A stretch of 14,136 nt of DNA from JABHGY01 sp964525185 (GCA_964525185.1 CAZGFQ010000048.1:1-14136); one strand, 5' to 3'. Positions 1-7,986 are shown, counted from the first letter of the stretch. The notes: generated from the letters alone by a model not told the origin. Made by a program: numbers and translations.

Positions 1-51
1 GTGGCCTCTGGAACCGGAATCCAACGCTCTATCCAGCTGAGCTACGGGCGC
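1..51 (-). tRNA. tRNA-Arg (anticodon CCG), 3' part cut off by the window edge
   Basis: Read on the minus strand from 51, the sequence folds as a tRNA. It has a 7-nt acceptor strand GCGCCCG, the TA spacer, a D arm with GCTC/GAGC, and a 5-bp anticodon stem TTGGA/TCCAG closing the 7-nt loop TTCCGGT. The anticodon is therefore CCG, which reads the arginine codon CGG. The acceptor strand and D arm match the known Arg(CCG) type. The T arm and acceptor 3' strand lie beyond base 1, so encoding of CCA cannot be judged. It follows folD by 61 bases on the same strand and could be read through from that operon or have its own promoter. Confidence 0.93.
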
Positions 52-112
52 ATATATTCTTATTTGATACGTGTAAAAATAAGGGAATGATTATTTATAA
101 ATAAATGAAATA
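52..112. other. folD/tRNA-Arg intergenic spacer
   Basis: This is a 61-base, very AT-rich gap. It contains a 14-base perfect palindrome at 91-104 (TTATTTATAAATAA). There is no GC-rich hairpin with a U-tract, so no Rho-independent terminator for the folD operon is visible. No clear -35/-10 pair for the tRNA can be assigned. Confidence 0.4.
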
Positions 113-994
113 TTAGGCACTTTGAATTTCTGCTGCTTCTACTGTATTTTCAACTAACATGGCAATGGTCATAGGTCCAACCCCACCAGGGACAGGCGAA
201 ATTGCTGATGCTTTACCTATAATAGATTGTTTATCAACATCGCCTACAATTTCATAGCCTTTTTCTGATTTGTTGGGTATTCGATGAATACCAACATCTA
301 CTATCACTGCACCCTTTTTGACAAAGGTTCTTTTTATCATTTTAGGGACACCTAATGCTACGATTAATATATCTGCTTGACGAGAAAATGATTTTATATC
401 CGATGTGCCTGAATGACATAAGGTAACAGTTCCATTTCCATTCTCATTTTTTGATGATAATAAAATGGATATAGGGCGACCGACAATATTGCTTCTCCCC
501 AATACAACAATATGTTTCCCTTGAGTACTTATATTAAAATGGGATAGAATTTTTAATATTCCTTTTGGTGTACATGGAATAAATCGTGACTGCCCAGTGG
601 TGAGCAAGCCTACATTTTCTGGGTGAAAACCATCTACATCTTTTTCCGGAGTAATGGCGCGAAGCACCTTTTCACTTCTGATTTGACTAGGCAGTGGTAA
701 TTGAACTAATATACCATGAAAAGTAGGATCTTGATTCAACTCATCTATAATAGATATAAGGCCTGCTTCCGAAGTAGCTTCAGGCAAAGAAATGGTTTCG
801 GATTTTAATCCCATTTTTTCAAACTGGCGTGACTTGGATTTTACATAGACTTTTGAGGATGCATCATTCCCTACGAGTATGACAGCAAGAGATGGAATAA
901 ACCCTTTTGATTTAAGAGATTGAATTCGGGGATCTAAGGCAGTGTATACAGCTTGGCTGACATCTTTCCCTGATAAAAGTTGTGTATCAATCAT
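113..994 (-). CDS. folD: bifunctional methylenetetrahydrofolate dehydrogenase / cyclohydrolase FolD
   Basis: This cytosolic enzyme oxidises 5,10-methylene-THF with NADP+ and hydrolyses the methenyl form to 10-formyl-THF, supplying one-carbon units for purines and formyl-Met-tRNA. The product is 293 residues, close to the family norm of about 285. Active-site residues sit at the usual positions: Tyr50 and Lys54 in YVKSK, Gln98 in LVQLPLP and Asp121 in KDVDGFHP. The Rossmann signature GRSNIVGRP is at 166-174 and PGGVGPMTIAML near 269-280. A short Asn/Gly-rich insertion (about 182-188) precedes TVTLCHS. The start is ATG at 994, 15 bases after the zapA stop. No good Shine-Dalgarno precedes it, so translation may depend on reading from upstream. 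It is the last protein gene of the thrS-folD cluster. Confidence 0.97.
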   Translation of the reverse strand: MIDTQLLSGKDVSQAVYTALDPRIQSLKSKGFIPSLAVILVGNDASSKVYVKSKSRQFEKMGLKSETISLPEATSEAGLISIIDELNQDPTFHGILVQLPLPSQIRSEKVLRAITPEKDVDGFHPENVGLLTTGQSRFIPCTPKGILKILSHFNISTQGKHIVVLGRSNIVGRPISILLSSKNENGNGTVTLCHSGTSDIKSFSRQADILIVALGVPKMIKRTFVKKGAVIVDVGIHRIPNKSEKGYEIVGDVDKQSIIGKASAISPVPGGVGPMTIAMLVENTVEAAEIQSA

Positions 995-1009
995 AGATTG
1001 ATGTATAGA

Positions 1010-1306
1010 TTATTGATTAAGAGAATCGTCTATGAATTCAATTAAGGTGGACAATTTTTCTTCAATATCTAAATCGCCAGAATCATTATTTTTTCTAATT
1101 GTCATTAATTCATCAGAAATATTCATAGCTGCTAATATGGCAATTCGAGTTGAAGATTGTGTGGTAGAAAAACTTTGCTGTACTTCTCTCATTTTTTCAT
1201 CCACAAATTCTGCGATAGATTTTATATAGTCAGGATCTGCGGGAGCTTTTATGGAATATTCTTGTCCATAAATTGTAATTAATACTTGGTTACTTTCATT
1301 TTCCAT
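1010..1306 (-). CDS. zapA: cell division protein ZapA (FtsZ-ring associated)
   Basis: ZapA binds FtsZ and bundles protofilaments at midcell. The 98-residue product has the family pattern: an N-terminal beta segment around ITIYGQEYSIKAP (residues 11-23), a charged segment with SIAEFVDEKM (30-39), the conserved RIAILAAMNISDEL (54-67), and a long C-terminal helix suited to coiled-coil dimerisation. The start is supported by a strong Shine-Dalgarno, GAGGAG, 7 bases before ATG and lying within the end of the small gene upstream. Only one base separates the two genes. The setting, behind pheST and a coiled-coil gene, suggests co-expression of division and translation functions. Confidence 0.88.
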   Translation of the reverse strand: MENESNQVLITIYGQEYSIKAPADPDYIKSIAEFVDEKMREVQQSFSTTQSSTRIAILAAMNISDELMTIRKNNDSGDLDIEEKLSTLIEFIDDSLNQ

Positions 1307-1307
1307 A

Positions 1308-1493
1308 TCAAGACTCCTCTAATTGATCCAATAGTTGAATCAAATTTTTGACGTGATCTTCAATCAATGATAACTTTTCAGAAACACCTTCCTGCGCCAC
1401 TTCGGTTGCTGCTTTTTCACGTGACCGTTCTAGGGCAGATACTAATTCTTTAATCTTTAGTTCAAGTTCTGACAGGAGTGGAGTATTTTTCAT
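1308..1493 (-). CDS. small coiled-coil protein, ZapB-like by position and character
   Basis: The 61-residue product is rich in Glu, Lys and Leu. Hydrophobic residues recur at heptad-like spacing (LLSELELKIKELVSALE, then LSLIEDHVKNLIQLLDQLEE), so it should be almost entirely alpha-helical coiled coil. There is no signal peptide or membrane segment. Its ATG overlaps the pheT stop by 4 bases (ATGA), and its TGA lies one base before zapA, whose ribosome site is inside this gene. That layout makes it likely to be translated and to act with ZapA. ZapB is a short coiled-coil protein that joins ZapA at the division ring, so a ZapB-like role is a reasonable inference. Short coiled coils carry too little sequence information to prove homology. 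Confidence 0.65.
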   Translation of the reverse strand: MKNTPLLSELELKIKELVSALERSREKAATEVAQEGVSEKLSLIEDHVKNLIQLLDQLEES

Positions 1494-3862
1494 GACCGTA
1501 ATTTAGCATCAAATTTATTGGATACAACATCTATAATTTCATCAATAATGGGAGTTACATCTTTATCTTCAAGTGTTTTAACCGGGCTTTGAAATTCAAG
1601 CGTAAATGTAACACTTTTTTTGTTTTCACCCATCTTTTCATCTCTAAAAATATCGTCAGGTTTTGCTGAGATTAATAATTTTTTCCCTTTTTGTTTTATA
1701 TGAGAAAGAACGTTTCCAACTCGAACCGATTCATCCATGACGAAATTGAGACTTCGAGGTACTTTTGGATAGGCGTTAATCGGTTTAAATGTTTGTTTTC
1801 CTTTTAGCATATTTTGCCACGGTTTAAAAGAAAACTCAAATCCAAAAACAGAAGATAAGTTTGAATCCAATGCTTTCATCCAAGATGATGATATTTCGCC
1901 CATAAAACCTGCGGGTTTACCGTTAATAACAATAGACCAACATAGAGAAAAACCAGAATGTTCCGCTTCTTTTAATTCTAATCGAAATCCTAAATGAGAT
2001 TCAATCATTTGGGATAATATTCCCTTCATGGTAAAAATAGAGTGATTGACACCTGTGCCGTGAACAGATGCGGACGAATAGGATCCAGTTGCCATTCCAG
2101 CTAAAGTGAGTGATTCATCTAAATTATCCAGCCCTTCCCCCCACTTATGGTGCACATTACCTAATTCAAATAGTTGCAAATCAGGGGACCCATTTTTGGT
2201 ATTAAAATCAATATTTTGAATAAGTCCTGGCAATAAAGATGTTCTTAAAAAAGCCATTTCTGTCGATAGTGGATTCATCATTGGAATAGCCGTTTTTCCA
2301 CTTAATTGCGAAACATTTTCATTCTGTAAAGAATTATTATATGCTTGGCGATATCCAAATCCTACCATGATATGTCGAAATGGATTTAAAAATGCTTCTG
2401 GATCCGGTTCACCCATTCGATAAGGGCCATATAAATGGCTATCTGTTGGAATATTATCATACCCAAATACACGAATAATTTCTTCAATAATATCTATTTC
2501 TCGTTCTATGTCAGGGCGAAATGTTGGCGGAATACAAGTCCATTCATCCTTGCCTGATGACAATTCAAATCCAAGGCTTATTAATGTTGATTCGACAAAT
2601 GGATTATCAATTTCACATCCGGCAATTAAGTTTAATTCTGATTTTCGTAATGTAATAGATGGCGCACCAATTTTGTTTGGATACACATCCATGATAGGTG
2701 ATGATAATTCACCTCCTGTTAATTCTTGAATAAGGTTAACAACTCTCCAAAAGGCAAAGTCGGCTCCATTTGGATCTACACCGCGCTCAAATCGTTTCGA
2801 AGCTTCAGTTTGCATGGAAAGGGATTTAGCTCCCTTTCGAATAACAACGGGATCGAAATAGGCACTTTCAATTAATACAGAAGTTGTTTTTTCAGATACA
2901 GCACTTCCGTGCCCTCCCATGATTCCGGCTAAAGCAATAGGTGTTTTACCATCAGTAATTAATAATTGTCCTTCGGAAACTTTTCGTTTTTCTTCGTCTA
3001 GTGTAACAATCGTTTCGTCACTTTTGGCTCGACGAACTAATATTTCTTTTTGCTCTAATTTATCATAATCAAAAATATGAGTTGGATGCCCTAACTCAAG
3101 TAAAACATAATTAGATATATCAACAAGATTATTGATACTACGCTGACCGGCTGCCTGAAGACGATCTACCATCCATTGCGGACTAGGACCAATGGTAATA
3201 TTATTCATGATTCCACCAATATAGCGCGGACAATCATCTGCATTTTCCATTTGAATAGGGATTATTGTGTTCCCCGTGGATTTGATTGGCAATGCTTTAG
3301 GAAGAATTAATTCTTGTTGAGATTTAACAGCAATATCTCTTGCTACACCTAAATGAGAAAATGCATCAGGACGGTTGGGTGTTATATCTAACTCCACAGA
3401 TGCCCGTAATGGACCAATCACATCCGTGAAAGATTCCCCTGCTTCAAAAGAATCATCTAAAACGAGTATTCCTTCATGTTCATCGGATAATCCCAACTCC
3501 CTTTCAGAACAAACCATACCGTTGGATTCAACGCCACGAATGGTTACTTTTTTCAGTTTGAAATTCCCTGGTAATACGGCTCCTTCTTTGGCGAATACGA
3601 TTGTTTGCCCTGCATCTACATTTGGAGCACCACATACCACTTGATGTGTATCTATACCGTCAAAGACTGTACATAATTTTAATTTATCAGCATTTGGGTG
3701 TTTTTCAGTTTTTTTAACTTTACCTATCACCACATGATTCATTGGAGCAATTTCTGTATCTACTTCCGCTTCAAGCCCCAACAAGGATAACATATCAGCT
3801 AATTCTTCAGTTGAATAATCGAACGAAACAAAATCTTTTAACCATTGTTTTGAAATGATCAT
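1490..3862 (-). CDS. pheT: phenylalanyl-tRNA synthetase beta subunit
   Basis: This is the beta chain of the alpha2-beta2 enzyme that charges tRNA-Phe; it carries the editing site that hydrolyses Tyr-tRNA-Phe. The product is 790 residues, normal for bacteria. Domains in order: an N-terminal segment, an OB-fold tRNA-binding domain (about 40-150, with VIGKVKKTEKHPNADKLKLC at 45-64), the B3/B4 editing domain (about 210-375, with RSINNLVDISNYVLLELGHP at 241-260 and RFERGVDPNG at 357-366), the B5 domain (about 400-470, with DIEREIDIIEEI at 451-462), a catalytic-like core (about 480-690), and a C-terminal ferredoxin-fold anticodon-binding domain (last ~95 residues, opening with the YPKVPRSLNFV segment). 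ATG overlaps the pheS stop by 4 bases (ATGA). GGAG lies 8 bases before the start. Confidence 0.98.
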   Translation of the reverse strand: MIISKQWLKDFVSFDYSTEELADMLSLLGLEAEVDTEIAPMNHVVIGKVKKTEKHPNADKLKLCTVFDGIDTHQVVCGAPNVDAGQTIVFAKEGAVLPGNFKLKKVTIRGVESNGMVCSERELGLSDEHEGILVLDDSFEAGESFTDVIGPLRASVELDITPNRPDAFSHLGVARDIAVKSQQELILPKALPIKSTGNTIIPIQMENADDCPRYIGGIMNNITIGPSPQWMVDRLQAAGQRSINNLVDISNYVLLELGHPTHIFDYDKLEQKEILVRRAKSDETIVTLDEEKRKVSEGQLLITDGKTPIALAGIMGGHGSAVSEKTTSVLIESAYFDPVVIRKGAKSLSMQTEASKRFERGVDPNGADFAFWRVVNLIQELTGGELSSPIMDVYPNKIGAPSITLRKSELNLIAGCEIDNPFVESTLISLGFELSSGKDEWTCIPPTFRPDIEREIDIIEEIIRVFGYDNIPTDSHLYGPYRMGEPDPEAFLNPFRHIMVGFGYRQAYNNSLQNENVSQLSGKTAIPMMNPLSTEMAFLRTSLLPGLIQNIDFNTKNGSPDLQLFELGNVHHKWGEGLDNLDESLTLAGMATGSYSSASVHGTGVNHSIFTMKGILSQMIESHLGFRLELKEAEHSGFSLCWSIVINGKPAGFMGEISSSWMKALDSNLSSVFGFEFSFKPWQNMLKGKQTFKPINAYPKVPRSLNFVMDESVRVGNVLSHIKQKGKKLLISAKPDDIFRDEKMGENKKSVTFTLEFQSPVKTLEDKDVTPIIDEIIDVVSNKFDAKLRS

Positions 3863-4851
3863 TTAAATTGCTCCAAAAAGCGAATATCACCTTGATAAAA
3901 ATGGCGAATATCATCAATTTTATATTTTAACATTGCAATTCGTTCAACCCCCATACCAAAGGCATAACCATGCCAAATGGATGAATCATAACCAACATTT
4001 TCAAATACAGCAGGATCCACCATACCACACCCTAATATTTCAAGCCATTGATTTCGTTCTGTACTCCAAATGTCCACTTCGGCAGATGGTTCAGTAAAAG
4101 GGAAAAAGGATGGTCGAAAACGCATTTTCACTTTAGGACCAAACATTTGACGTACAAAATATTCCAATACACCTTTTAATTCACCAAAGGAAACATTTTT
4201 GTCAACGTATATCCCTTCAACTTGGTGGAATAAACAATAACTTTTGAAACTAATCGCTTCATTCCGATAAACTCGCCCTGGGACGATATGACGAATGGGT
4301 GGATCTTCATTTTCCATTAAATGGATTTGAACATTACTTGTATGGGTTCGAAGAACCGTATCTGGCGTAACAAAAAATGTATCTTGCATATCGCGAGCAG
4401 GATGATGTTCAGGAAAATTCAAAGCACTGAAATTATGATAATCATCATCAATTTCCGGGCCATAGGCAATATGAAAACCAATGGATGTAAAGATATTTTT
4501 TATTTCTTGAAGTGTTCTCTCCAACGGATGAATTGAGCCTAATGGAGGTGCAATTCCGGGTAATGTTGGATCGAAGTACGGATCATGACTTTTTGAACCT
4601 TTGTCCGCTTCATTTACTTTACTTTCAAATTGTTCAGTAAGTTCATTCTTTAACTGATTTAACCATTGTCCAGCCTTAGGTCTTTCTTCGGCAGAAAGTG
4701 AGCCCATTTCAGAGAATAAACTTGCGACCTGTCCTTTTCGACCCAAATAAGTAACACGAAGATCTTCTATCTCCTGTTGGGATGTAGGAAATGATTCTAT
4801 ATCGGCCAAAAATTGATTTCTGACCGATTCGATTTTGTCCTTTAAAGACAT
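3859..4851 (-). CDS. pheS: phenylalanyl-tRNA synthetase alpha subunit
   Basis: This is the catalytic class II subunit; it activates phenylalanine with ATP and transfers it to tRNA-Phe together with PheT. The 330-residue product starts with an antiparallel coiled-coil tRNA-binding arm (about 1-90). The class II core follows, with HPARDMQDTFFV, LRTHTSNVQ, motif 2 around GRVYRNEAISFKSYCLFHQ, FRPSFFPFTEPSAEVDI, and a motif 3 region GYAFGMGVERIAML near the end. Length is typical. The start is ATG at 4851 with AAGGA 5 bases ahead, overlapping the rplT stop codon (TAAGGA). This places pheS directly in the infC-rpmI-rplT operon and suggests coupled translation. Confidence 0.98.
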   Translation of the reverse strand: MSLKDKIESVRNQFLADIESFPTSQQEIEDLRVTYLGRKGQVASLFSEMGSLSAEERPKAGQWLNQLKNELTEQFESKVNEADKGSKSHDPYFDPTLPGIAPPLGSIHPLERTLQEIKNIFTSIGFHIAYGPEIDDDYHNFSALNFPEHHPARDMQDTFFVTPDTVLRTHTSNVQIHLMENEDPPIRHIVPGRVYRNEAISFKSYCLFHQVEGIYVDKNVSFGELKGVLEYFVRQMFGPKVKMRFRPSFFPFTEPSAEVDIWSTERNQWLEILGCGMVDPAVFENVGYDSSIWHGYAFGMGVERIAMLKYKIDDIRHFYQGDIRFLEQFK

Positions 4852-4858
4852 AGTGTCC

Positions 4859-5206
4859 TTAGTCGTTTATTGATTTGACCAAATCTGTAAAAGATTGTGG
4901 GTCAGACACAGCCATATCTGCTAAAACTTTCCGGTTTAATTCAATACCGTTTTGCTTTAAGCCATTGATAAATGCTGAATAAGACATTCCATTTAACCTA
5001 GCCGCTGCATTGATACGTTGTATCCACAGGCGGCGAAACATCCGTTTCTTTTGTCGACGATCTCTATAGGCATACAATCCCGCTTTAACGACGGCATCTT
5101 TTGCAGATTTAAACGTGCGACTACGAGCGCCAAAATACCCTTTGGCTTGCTTGATGATTTTACGGTGCCTACGATGACGTGGTACCGAACTATTTGCTCT
5201 TGGCAT
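4859..5206 (-). CDS. rplT: 50S ribosomal protein L20
   Basis: L20 is an early-assembly protein that binds 23S rRNA and, in well-studied bacteria, represses its own rpmI-rplT mRNA. The 115-residue product is full length. It has the very basic N-terminal tail (PRHRRHRKIIKQAKGYFG, about 9-26), the run RRQKKRMFRRLWIQRINAAAR (about 50-70) and the globular C-terminal half NGMSYSAFINGLK onward. The start has AGGAG 6 bases before ATG. It lies 16 bases after rpmI and 7 before pheS. I did not identify an L20-binding operator from sequence alone. Confidence 0.98.
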   Translation of the reverse strand: MPRANSSVPRHRRHRKIIKQAKGYFGARSRTFKSAKDAVVKAGLYAYRDRRQKKRMFRRLWIQRINAAARLNGMSYSAFINGLKQNGIELNRKVLADMAVSDPQSFTDLVKSIND

Positions 5207-5222
5207 ACTTAACTCCTAATCC

Positions 5223-5417
5223 TTACACACCCAACATTTGACGTACGTTTTTCTCATCTGATTTATTCACCAATGCAGATTGGCGCATCTTTCTCTTCAC
5301 AGAATTTGAACGTCTGACAAGCATGTGTCTATGGTTTGCTTTATTTCTTTTTAATTTCCCTGATCCGGTCAGCTTAAATCGCTTCGCAGCTCCTCTACGG
5401 GTTTTCATTTTAGGCAT
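5223..5417 (-). CDS. rpmI: 50S ribosomal protein L35
   Basis: This is a small basic large-subunit protein of 64 residues, the standard length. It opens with MPKMKTRRGAAKRFKLTGSGK, the family hallmark, followed by KANHRHML and a C-terminal segment rich in basic residues. The start ATG at 5417 has AGGGAG 7 bases upstream; that site overlaps the infC stop (TAGGGAG), and 11 bases separate the two genes. This is the canonical infC-rpmI-rplT arrangement. Confidence 0.98.
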   Translation of the reverse strand: MPKMKTRRGAAKRFKLTGSGKLKRNKANHRHMLVRRSNSVKRKMRQSALVNKSDEKNVRQMLGV

Positions 5418-5428
5418 ATTTATGCTCC

Positions 5429-5941
5429 CTATTTTGAATGTAGTACTACGGACATTCGTCGACCTTCTAATGGATTTTCTTTCTCAATAGAAGCAATGTC
5501 ACTTAATTCGTCTAAAACACGCCTCATGACATCAAGGCCTAAGTCTGTTCTAGATAATTCTCGTCCTCGAAACATGAGTGTAATCTTAAGTTTACATCCA
5601 TCCTCAAGAAATTTTCTTCCTCGATTTAGTTTTGTCATAAGATCATGCTCATCGATACGAGGCCTTAATCTTATTTCCTTAAGCTTTACAACATGTTGTT
5701 TCTTTTTATTGATTTGTTTTTTCTTTTTCTCTTCGTATTTCAGTTTCCCATAGTTGACGATCTTACATACGGGTGGTTTTGAATTTGGTGCAACTTCCAT
5801 AAGATCAAGCCCAACTTCTTGTGCTCGTTCAATGGCATCCTGTGTAGCTACGACGCCAAGCTGTTCACCTGTTTCTGAAATAAGCCGTACTTCTTTCACG
5901 GTGATTTGATCGTTTAACCGCGTTTTATTTTTCTTGGCTAT
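5429..5941 (-). CDS. infC: translation initiation factor IF-3, with a probable AUA start codon
   Basis: IF-3 binds the 30S subunit, prevents premature 50S joining and proofreads start codons. The first AUG/GUG-type codon in frame is GTG at 5899, but starting there would remove the conserved N-terminal strand. Reading upstream in frame gives KKNKTRLNDQITVKEVRLI, matching the usual IF-3 beginning. The only good initiation site is ATA at 5941-5939, preceded by AGGAGG with a 7-base spacer, giving MAKKNKTRLND and 170 residues, a normal length. The N-domain runs to about 65, a Lys-rich linker (EEKKKKQINKKKQ) follows, then the C-domain with RGRELSRTDLG. E. coli infC uses AUU and is autoregulated through its rare start; AUA here suggests the same control. 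The gene overlaps the end of thrS by 17 bases. Confidence 0.93.
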   Translation of the reverse strand: MAKKNKTRLNDQITVKEVRLISETGEQLGVVATQDAIERAQEVGLDLMEVAPNSKPPVCKIVNYGKLKYEEKKKKQINKKKQHVVKLKEIRLRPRIDEHDLMTKLNRGRKFLEDGCKLKITLMFRGRELSRTDLGLDVMRRVLDELSDIASIEKENPLEGRRMSVVLHSK

Positions 5942-7880
5942 GAGGTGGCCTCCTATCTTTGATTTCCTGCGTTAATTCAGATATAATGGATTCAAGTGAT
6001 TGAACTCCTTGGTCGCCATCAAATCGTCTACGAACTGAAACAGTTCGGTCTTGTAATTCTTTTTCACCTACAATGAGCATCACATTGATTTTGCTCAATT
6101 CAGCTTGGCGAATTTTTGCGCCAATTTTATCAGATCTATTATTGATTTTTACCCGAATATCATTTGATTTTAATTCTGACTGAACTTCATGTGAATATTC
6201 CAAATATTTATCAGATACTGGGATAATAATTGCCTGAACGGGAGCAAGCCATAATGGGAAATTGCCACCATAATGTTCAATGAGAAAACCAACAAATCTC
6301 TCATGAGTACTTAAGGGAGCTCTATGAATACATAATGGCGTCTTTTCATCACCATTTTCATCCGTATAGGTTAATCCAAATCGCCCAGGAATTGCAAAAT
6401 CTACTTGGTTAGTCGCCAGAGTGAATTCTCTCCCAATGGCACTCCAAACTTGGACATCAATTTTGGGACCGTAAAATGCGGCTTCTCCCGGGATTTCAAC
6501 ATAATTTAGCCCACCTTCATCTAACGCTTCTCGAACAGCCTGTTCTGTCTCAAGCCATAATTCAGGCTCATTTACATATTTTTCACCCAATTCTTTTGGG
6601 TCGTGTAAACTTAATCTCATCTGATATTTTTCAATACCAAATATGTCGAAATAGTCTAAATACATTTGACAAACAGCTAAAAATTCTTTTTTAAATTGTT
6701 CTGGGGTACAATAAATGTGCGCATCATTCATTTGCATACTTCTAACACGCATTAGTCCAAAAAGTTGACCCGATTTTTCATATCGATAACAAGTACCATA
6801 CTCAGCATAACGAACAGGAAGGTCTCGATAACTTTTTGGTACCGCATCGAATATTTTATGATGATGGGGACAATTCATTGGTTTAACGTAATATTCTGTT
6901 CCATCCATATCCATAGCCGGATACATGCTTTCTTTATAATGCTCTAAATGCCCAGATTTTTCGTATAAAGCACCTTTTGTAAGATGGGGTGTCCGGACGC
7001 GATCGTAGCCTGCCCCTTTTTCAGTTTCCTTGGCTAAATCTTCTAAAGCATCTACGATAACGGTTCCATTAGGTAACCATAAAGGAAGTCCTGGACCTAC
7101 TTCATCATCAAAGGTAAATATTTCTAATTCTTTTCCCAATTTACGATGATCTCGCTTTTTTGCTTCTTCCAGCATACGAAGATGCTTTTTTAATTCTTTC
7201 TTCTTGGCGAATACTGTTCCATAAATGCGTTGTAGCATTTTATTATTTTCATTTCCACGCCAGTAGGCACCTGAAGTTGTTAATAATTTGAAATATTTTA
7301 TTTTACTCGTGTTGGGAACGTGAGGTCCGCGACATAAATCTGTAAAATCTCCTTGAGAATACAGTGAAATCACTTCATTTTTATCAATTTCATTTATGAT
7401 TTCAACTTTATATGTTTGACCCAAATCATCGAAATATTTAGATGCATCTTCTACAGCCAATTCTTTTCGCTTTACAGGTAGAGATTCTTTGGCTAATTCT
7501 TTCATCTTTAATTCTATTTTGTCCAAATCTTCTTCAGAGAATGGCGTAGCAAAATCAAAATCATAAAAGAACCCATTTTCAATCGTGGGCCCAATGGTAA
7601 TTTGAACATCTGGAAATAACGCCATCACAGCTTGAGCCATTAAATGAGCTGTACTATGGAGTAAAACGTCATGCCCTTCTGGAGAGCGACCATCAAATAG
7701 GGCTACTTCTACATCTTGGCTAATAGGAGTAGATAAATCAGATAGAACGCCATCTATTTTGGCGCAAACCACATCATTGGCAAGACGTTCGCCAATATCG
7801 GAAGCAATATCTAAAGGAGTGATTCCCGATTCGAAAGATCGAGTTGAACCATCCGGTAATGTTATTTTTATCTGACTCAT
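5925..7880 (-). CDS. thrS: threonyl-tRNA synthetase
   Basis: This class II synthetase charges tRNA-Thr and edits Ser-tRNA-Thr. With ATG at 7880 (SQIKITLPDGS) it has 651 residues, the normal length. Domains: TGS (about 1-65), editing domain (about 66-225, with HSTAH giving His75/His79, and Cys183/His187 in CRGPH), catalytic core (about 240-545) and anticodon-binding domain (last ~105). Zinc-site residues are Cys337 (MNCPHH), His388 (NDAHIYC) and His519 (CIHRAP). Motif 2 has Arg366 in CYRYEKSG. The open frame extends to a GTG at 7967, but those 29 extra codons are unlike the family. No Shine-Dalgarno precedes ATG 7880, which is unusual beside its neighbours and may relate to leader control. Its last codons carry the infC ribosome site and start. 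Confidence 0.97.
   Translation of the reverse strand: MSQIKITLPDGSTRSFESGITPLDIASDIGERLANDVVCAKIDGVLSDLSTPISQDVEVALFDGRSPEGHDVLLHSTAHLMAQAVMALFPDVQITIGPTIENGFFYDFDFATPFSEEDLDKIELKMKELAKESLPVKRKELAVEDASKYFDDLGQTYKVEIINEIDKNEVISLYSQGDFTDLCRGPHVPNTSKIKYFKLLTTSGAYWRGNENNKMLQRIYGTVFAKKKELKKHLRMLEEAKKRDHRKLGKELEIFTFDDEVGPGLPLWLPNGTVIVDALEDLAKETEKGAGYDRVRTPHLTKGALYEKSGHLEHYKESMYPAMDMDGTEYYVKPMNCPHHHKIFDAVPKSYRDLPVRYAEYGTCYRYEKSGQLFGLMRVRSMQMNDAHIYCTPEQFKKEFLAVCQMYLDYFDIFGIEKYQMRLSLHDPKELGEKYVNEPELWLETEQAVREALDEGGLNYVEIPGEAAFYGPKIDVQVWSAIGREFTLATNQVDFAIPGRFGLTYTDENGDEKTPLCIHRAPLSTHERFVGFLIEHYGGNFPLWLAPVQAIIIPVSDKYLEYSHEVQSELKSNDIRVKINNRSDKIGAKIRQAELSKINVMLIVGEKELQDRTVSVRRRFDGDQGVQSLESIISELTQEIKDRRPPHSQEK
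5949..5954 (-). promoter_or_regulatory. Shine-Dalgarno AGGAGG deciding the infC AUA start
   Basis: On the minus strand AGGAGG occupies 5954-5949, 7 bases before the ATA at 5941-5939. It lies inside the last codons of thrS (encoding RRPP). It is one of the strongest ribosome sites in the window, and no other in-frame candidate start downstream has one. This site together with the conserved N-terminus is the reason for extending infC upstream of GTG 5899. Confidence 0.85.
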
Positions 7881-7895
7881 ATTTTTAATTATAAA

Positions 7896-7986
7896 TCGGA
7901 CAATCAGTCGGGTCTTTAACCGGAATATGGCAAGGGAGACGTCGTCGGCGGCTATATAAAATAGCACTTGATCTGATTGTAGCCGA
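7896..7986 (-). promoter_or_regulatory. thrS leader: long inverted repeat able to form a bulged stem before the start codon
   Basis: On the minus strand, TCGG(CT)ACAATCAG at 7986-7973 can pair with CTGATTGTCCGA at 7907-7896. This gives 8 contiguous plus 4 further base pairs across a 2-base bulge. The enclosed 65 bases contain a smaller perfect hairpin, GCTAT-TTTAT-ATAGC. The lower stem ends 15 bases before the thrS ATG, which has no Shine-Dalgarno. E. coli thrS is repressed by its own product binding a structured leader. A similar leader role is possible here, but I do not see a clear tRNA-Thr anticodon mimic or a T-box. The 5' arm overlaps the candidate -10 at 7976-7981, so the full stem requires transcription from further upstream. 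Confidence 0.4.

Noticed and set aside
91..104. 14-base AT palindrome between folD and tRNA-Arg
   Set aside because: It is all A/T, with no U-tract and no GC stem, so it is neither a convincing terminator nor a clear operator; low-complexity sequence gives such palindromes by chance.
3375..3644. 89-codon plus-strand open frame inside pheT
   Set aside because: It is a shadow of the pheT reading frame with no ribosome site or family resemblance; other plus-strand open frames across the window are the same.
7881..7967. 29-codon in-frame extension of thrS from GTG 7967
   Set aside because: The encoded residues do not resemble the TGS domain start, the start is GTG without a Shine-Dalgarno, and the stretch contains the leader inverted repeat; ATG 7880 gives the normal family length.
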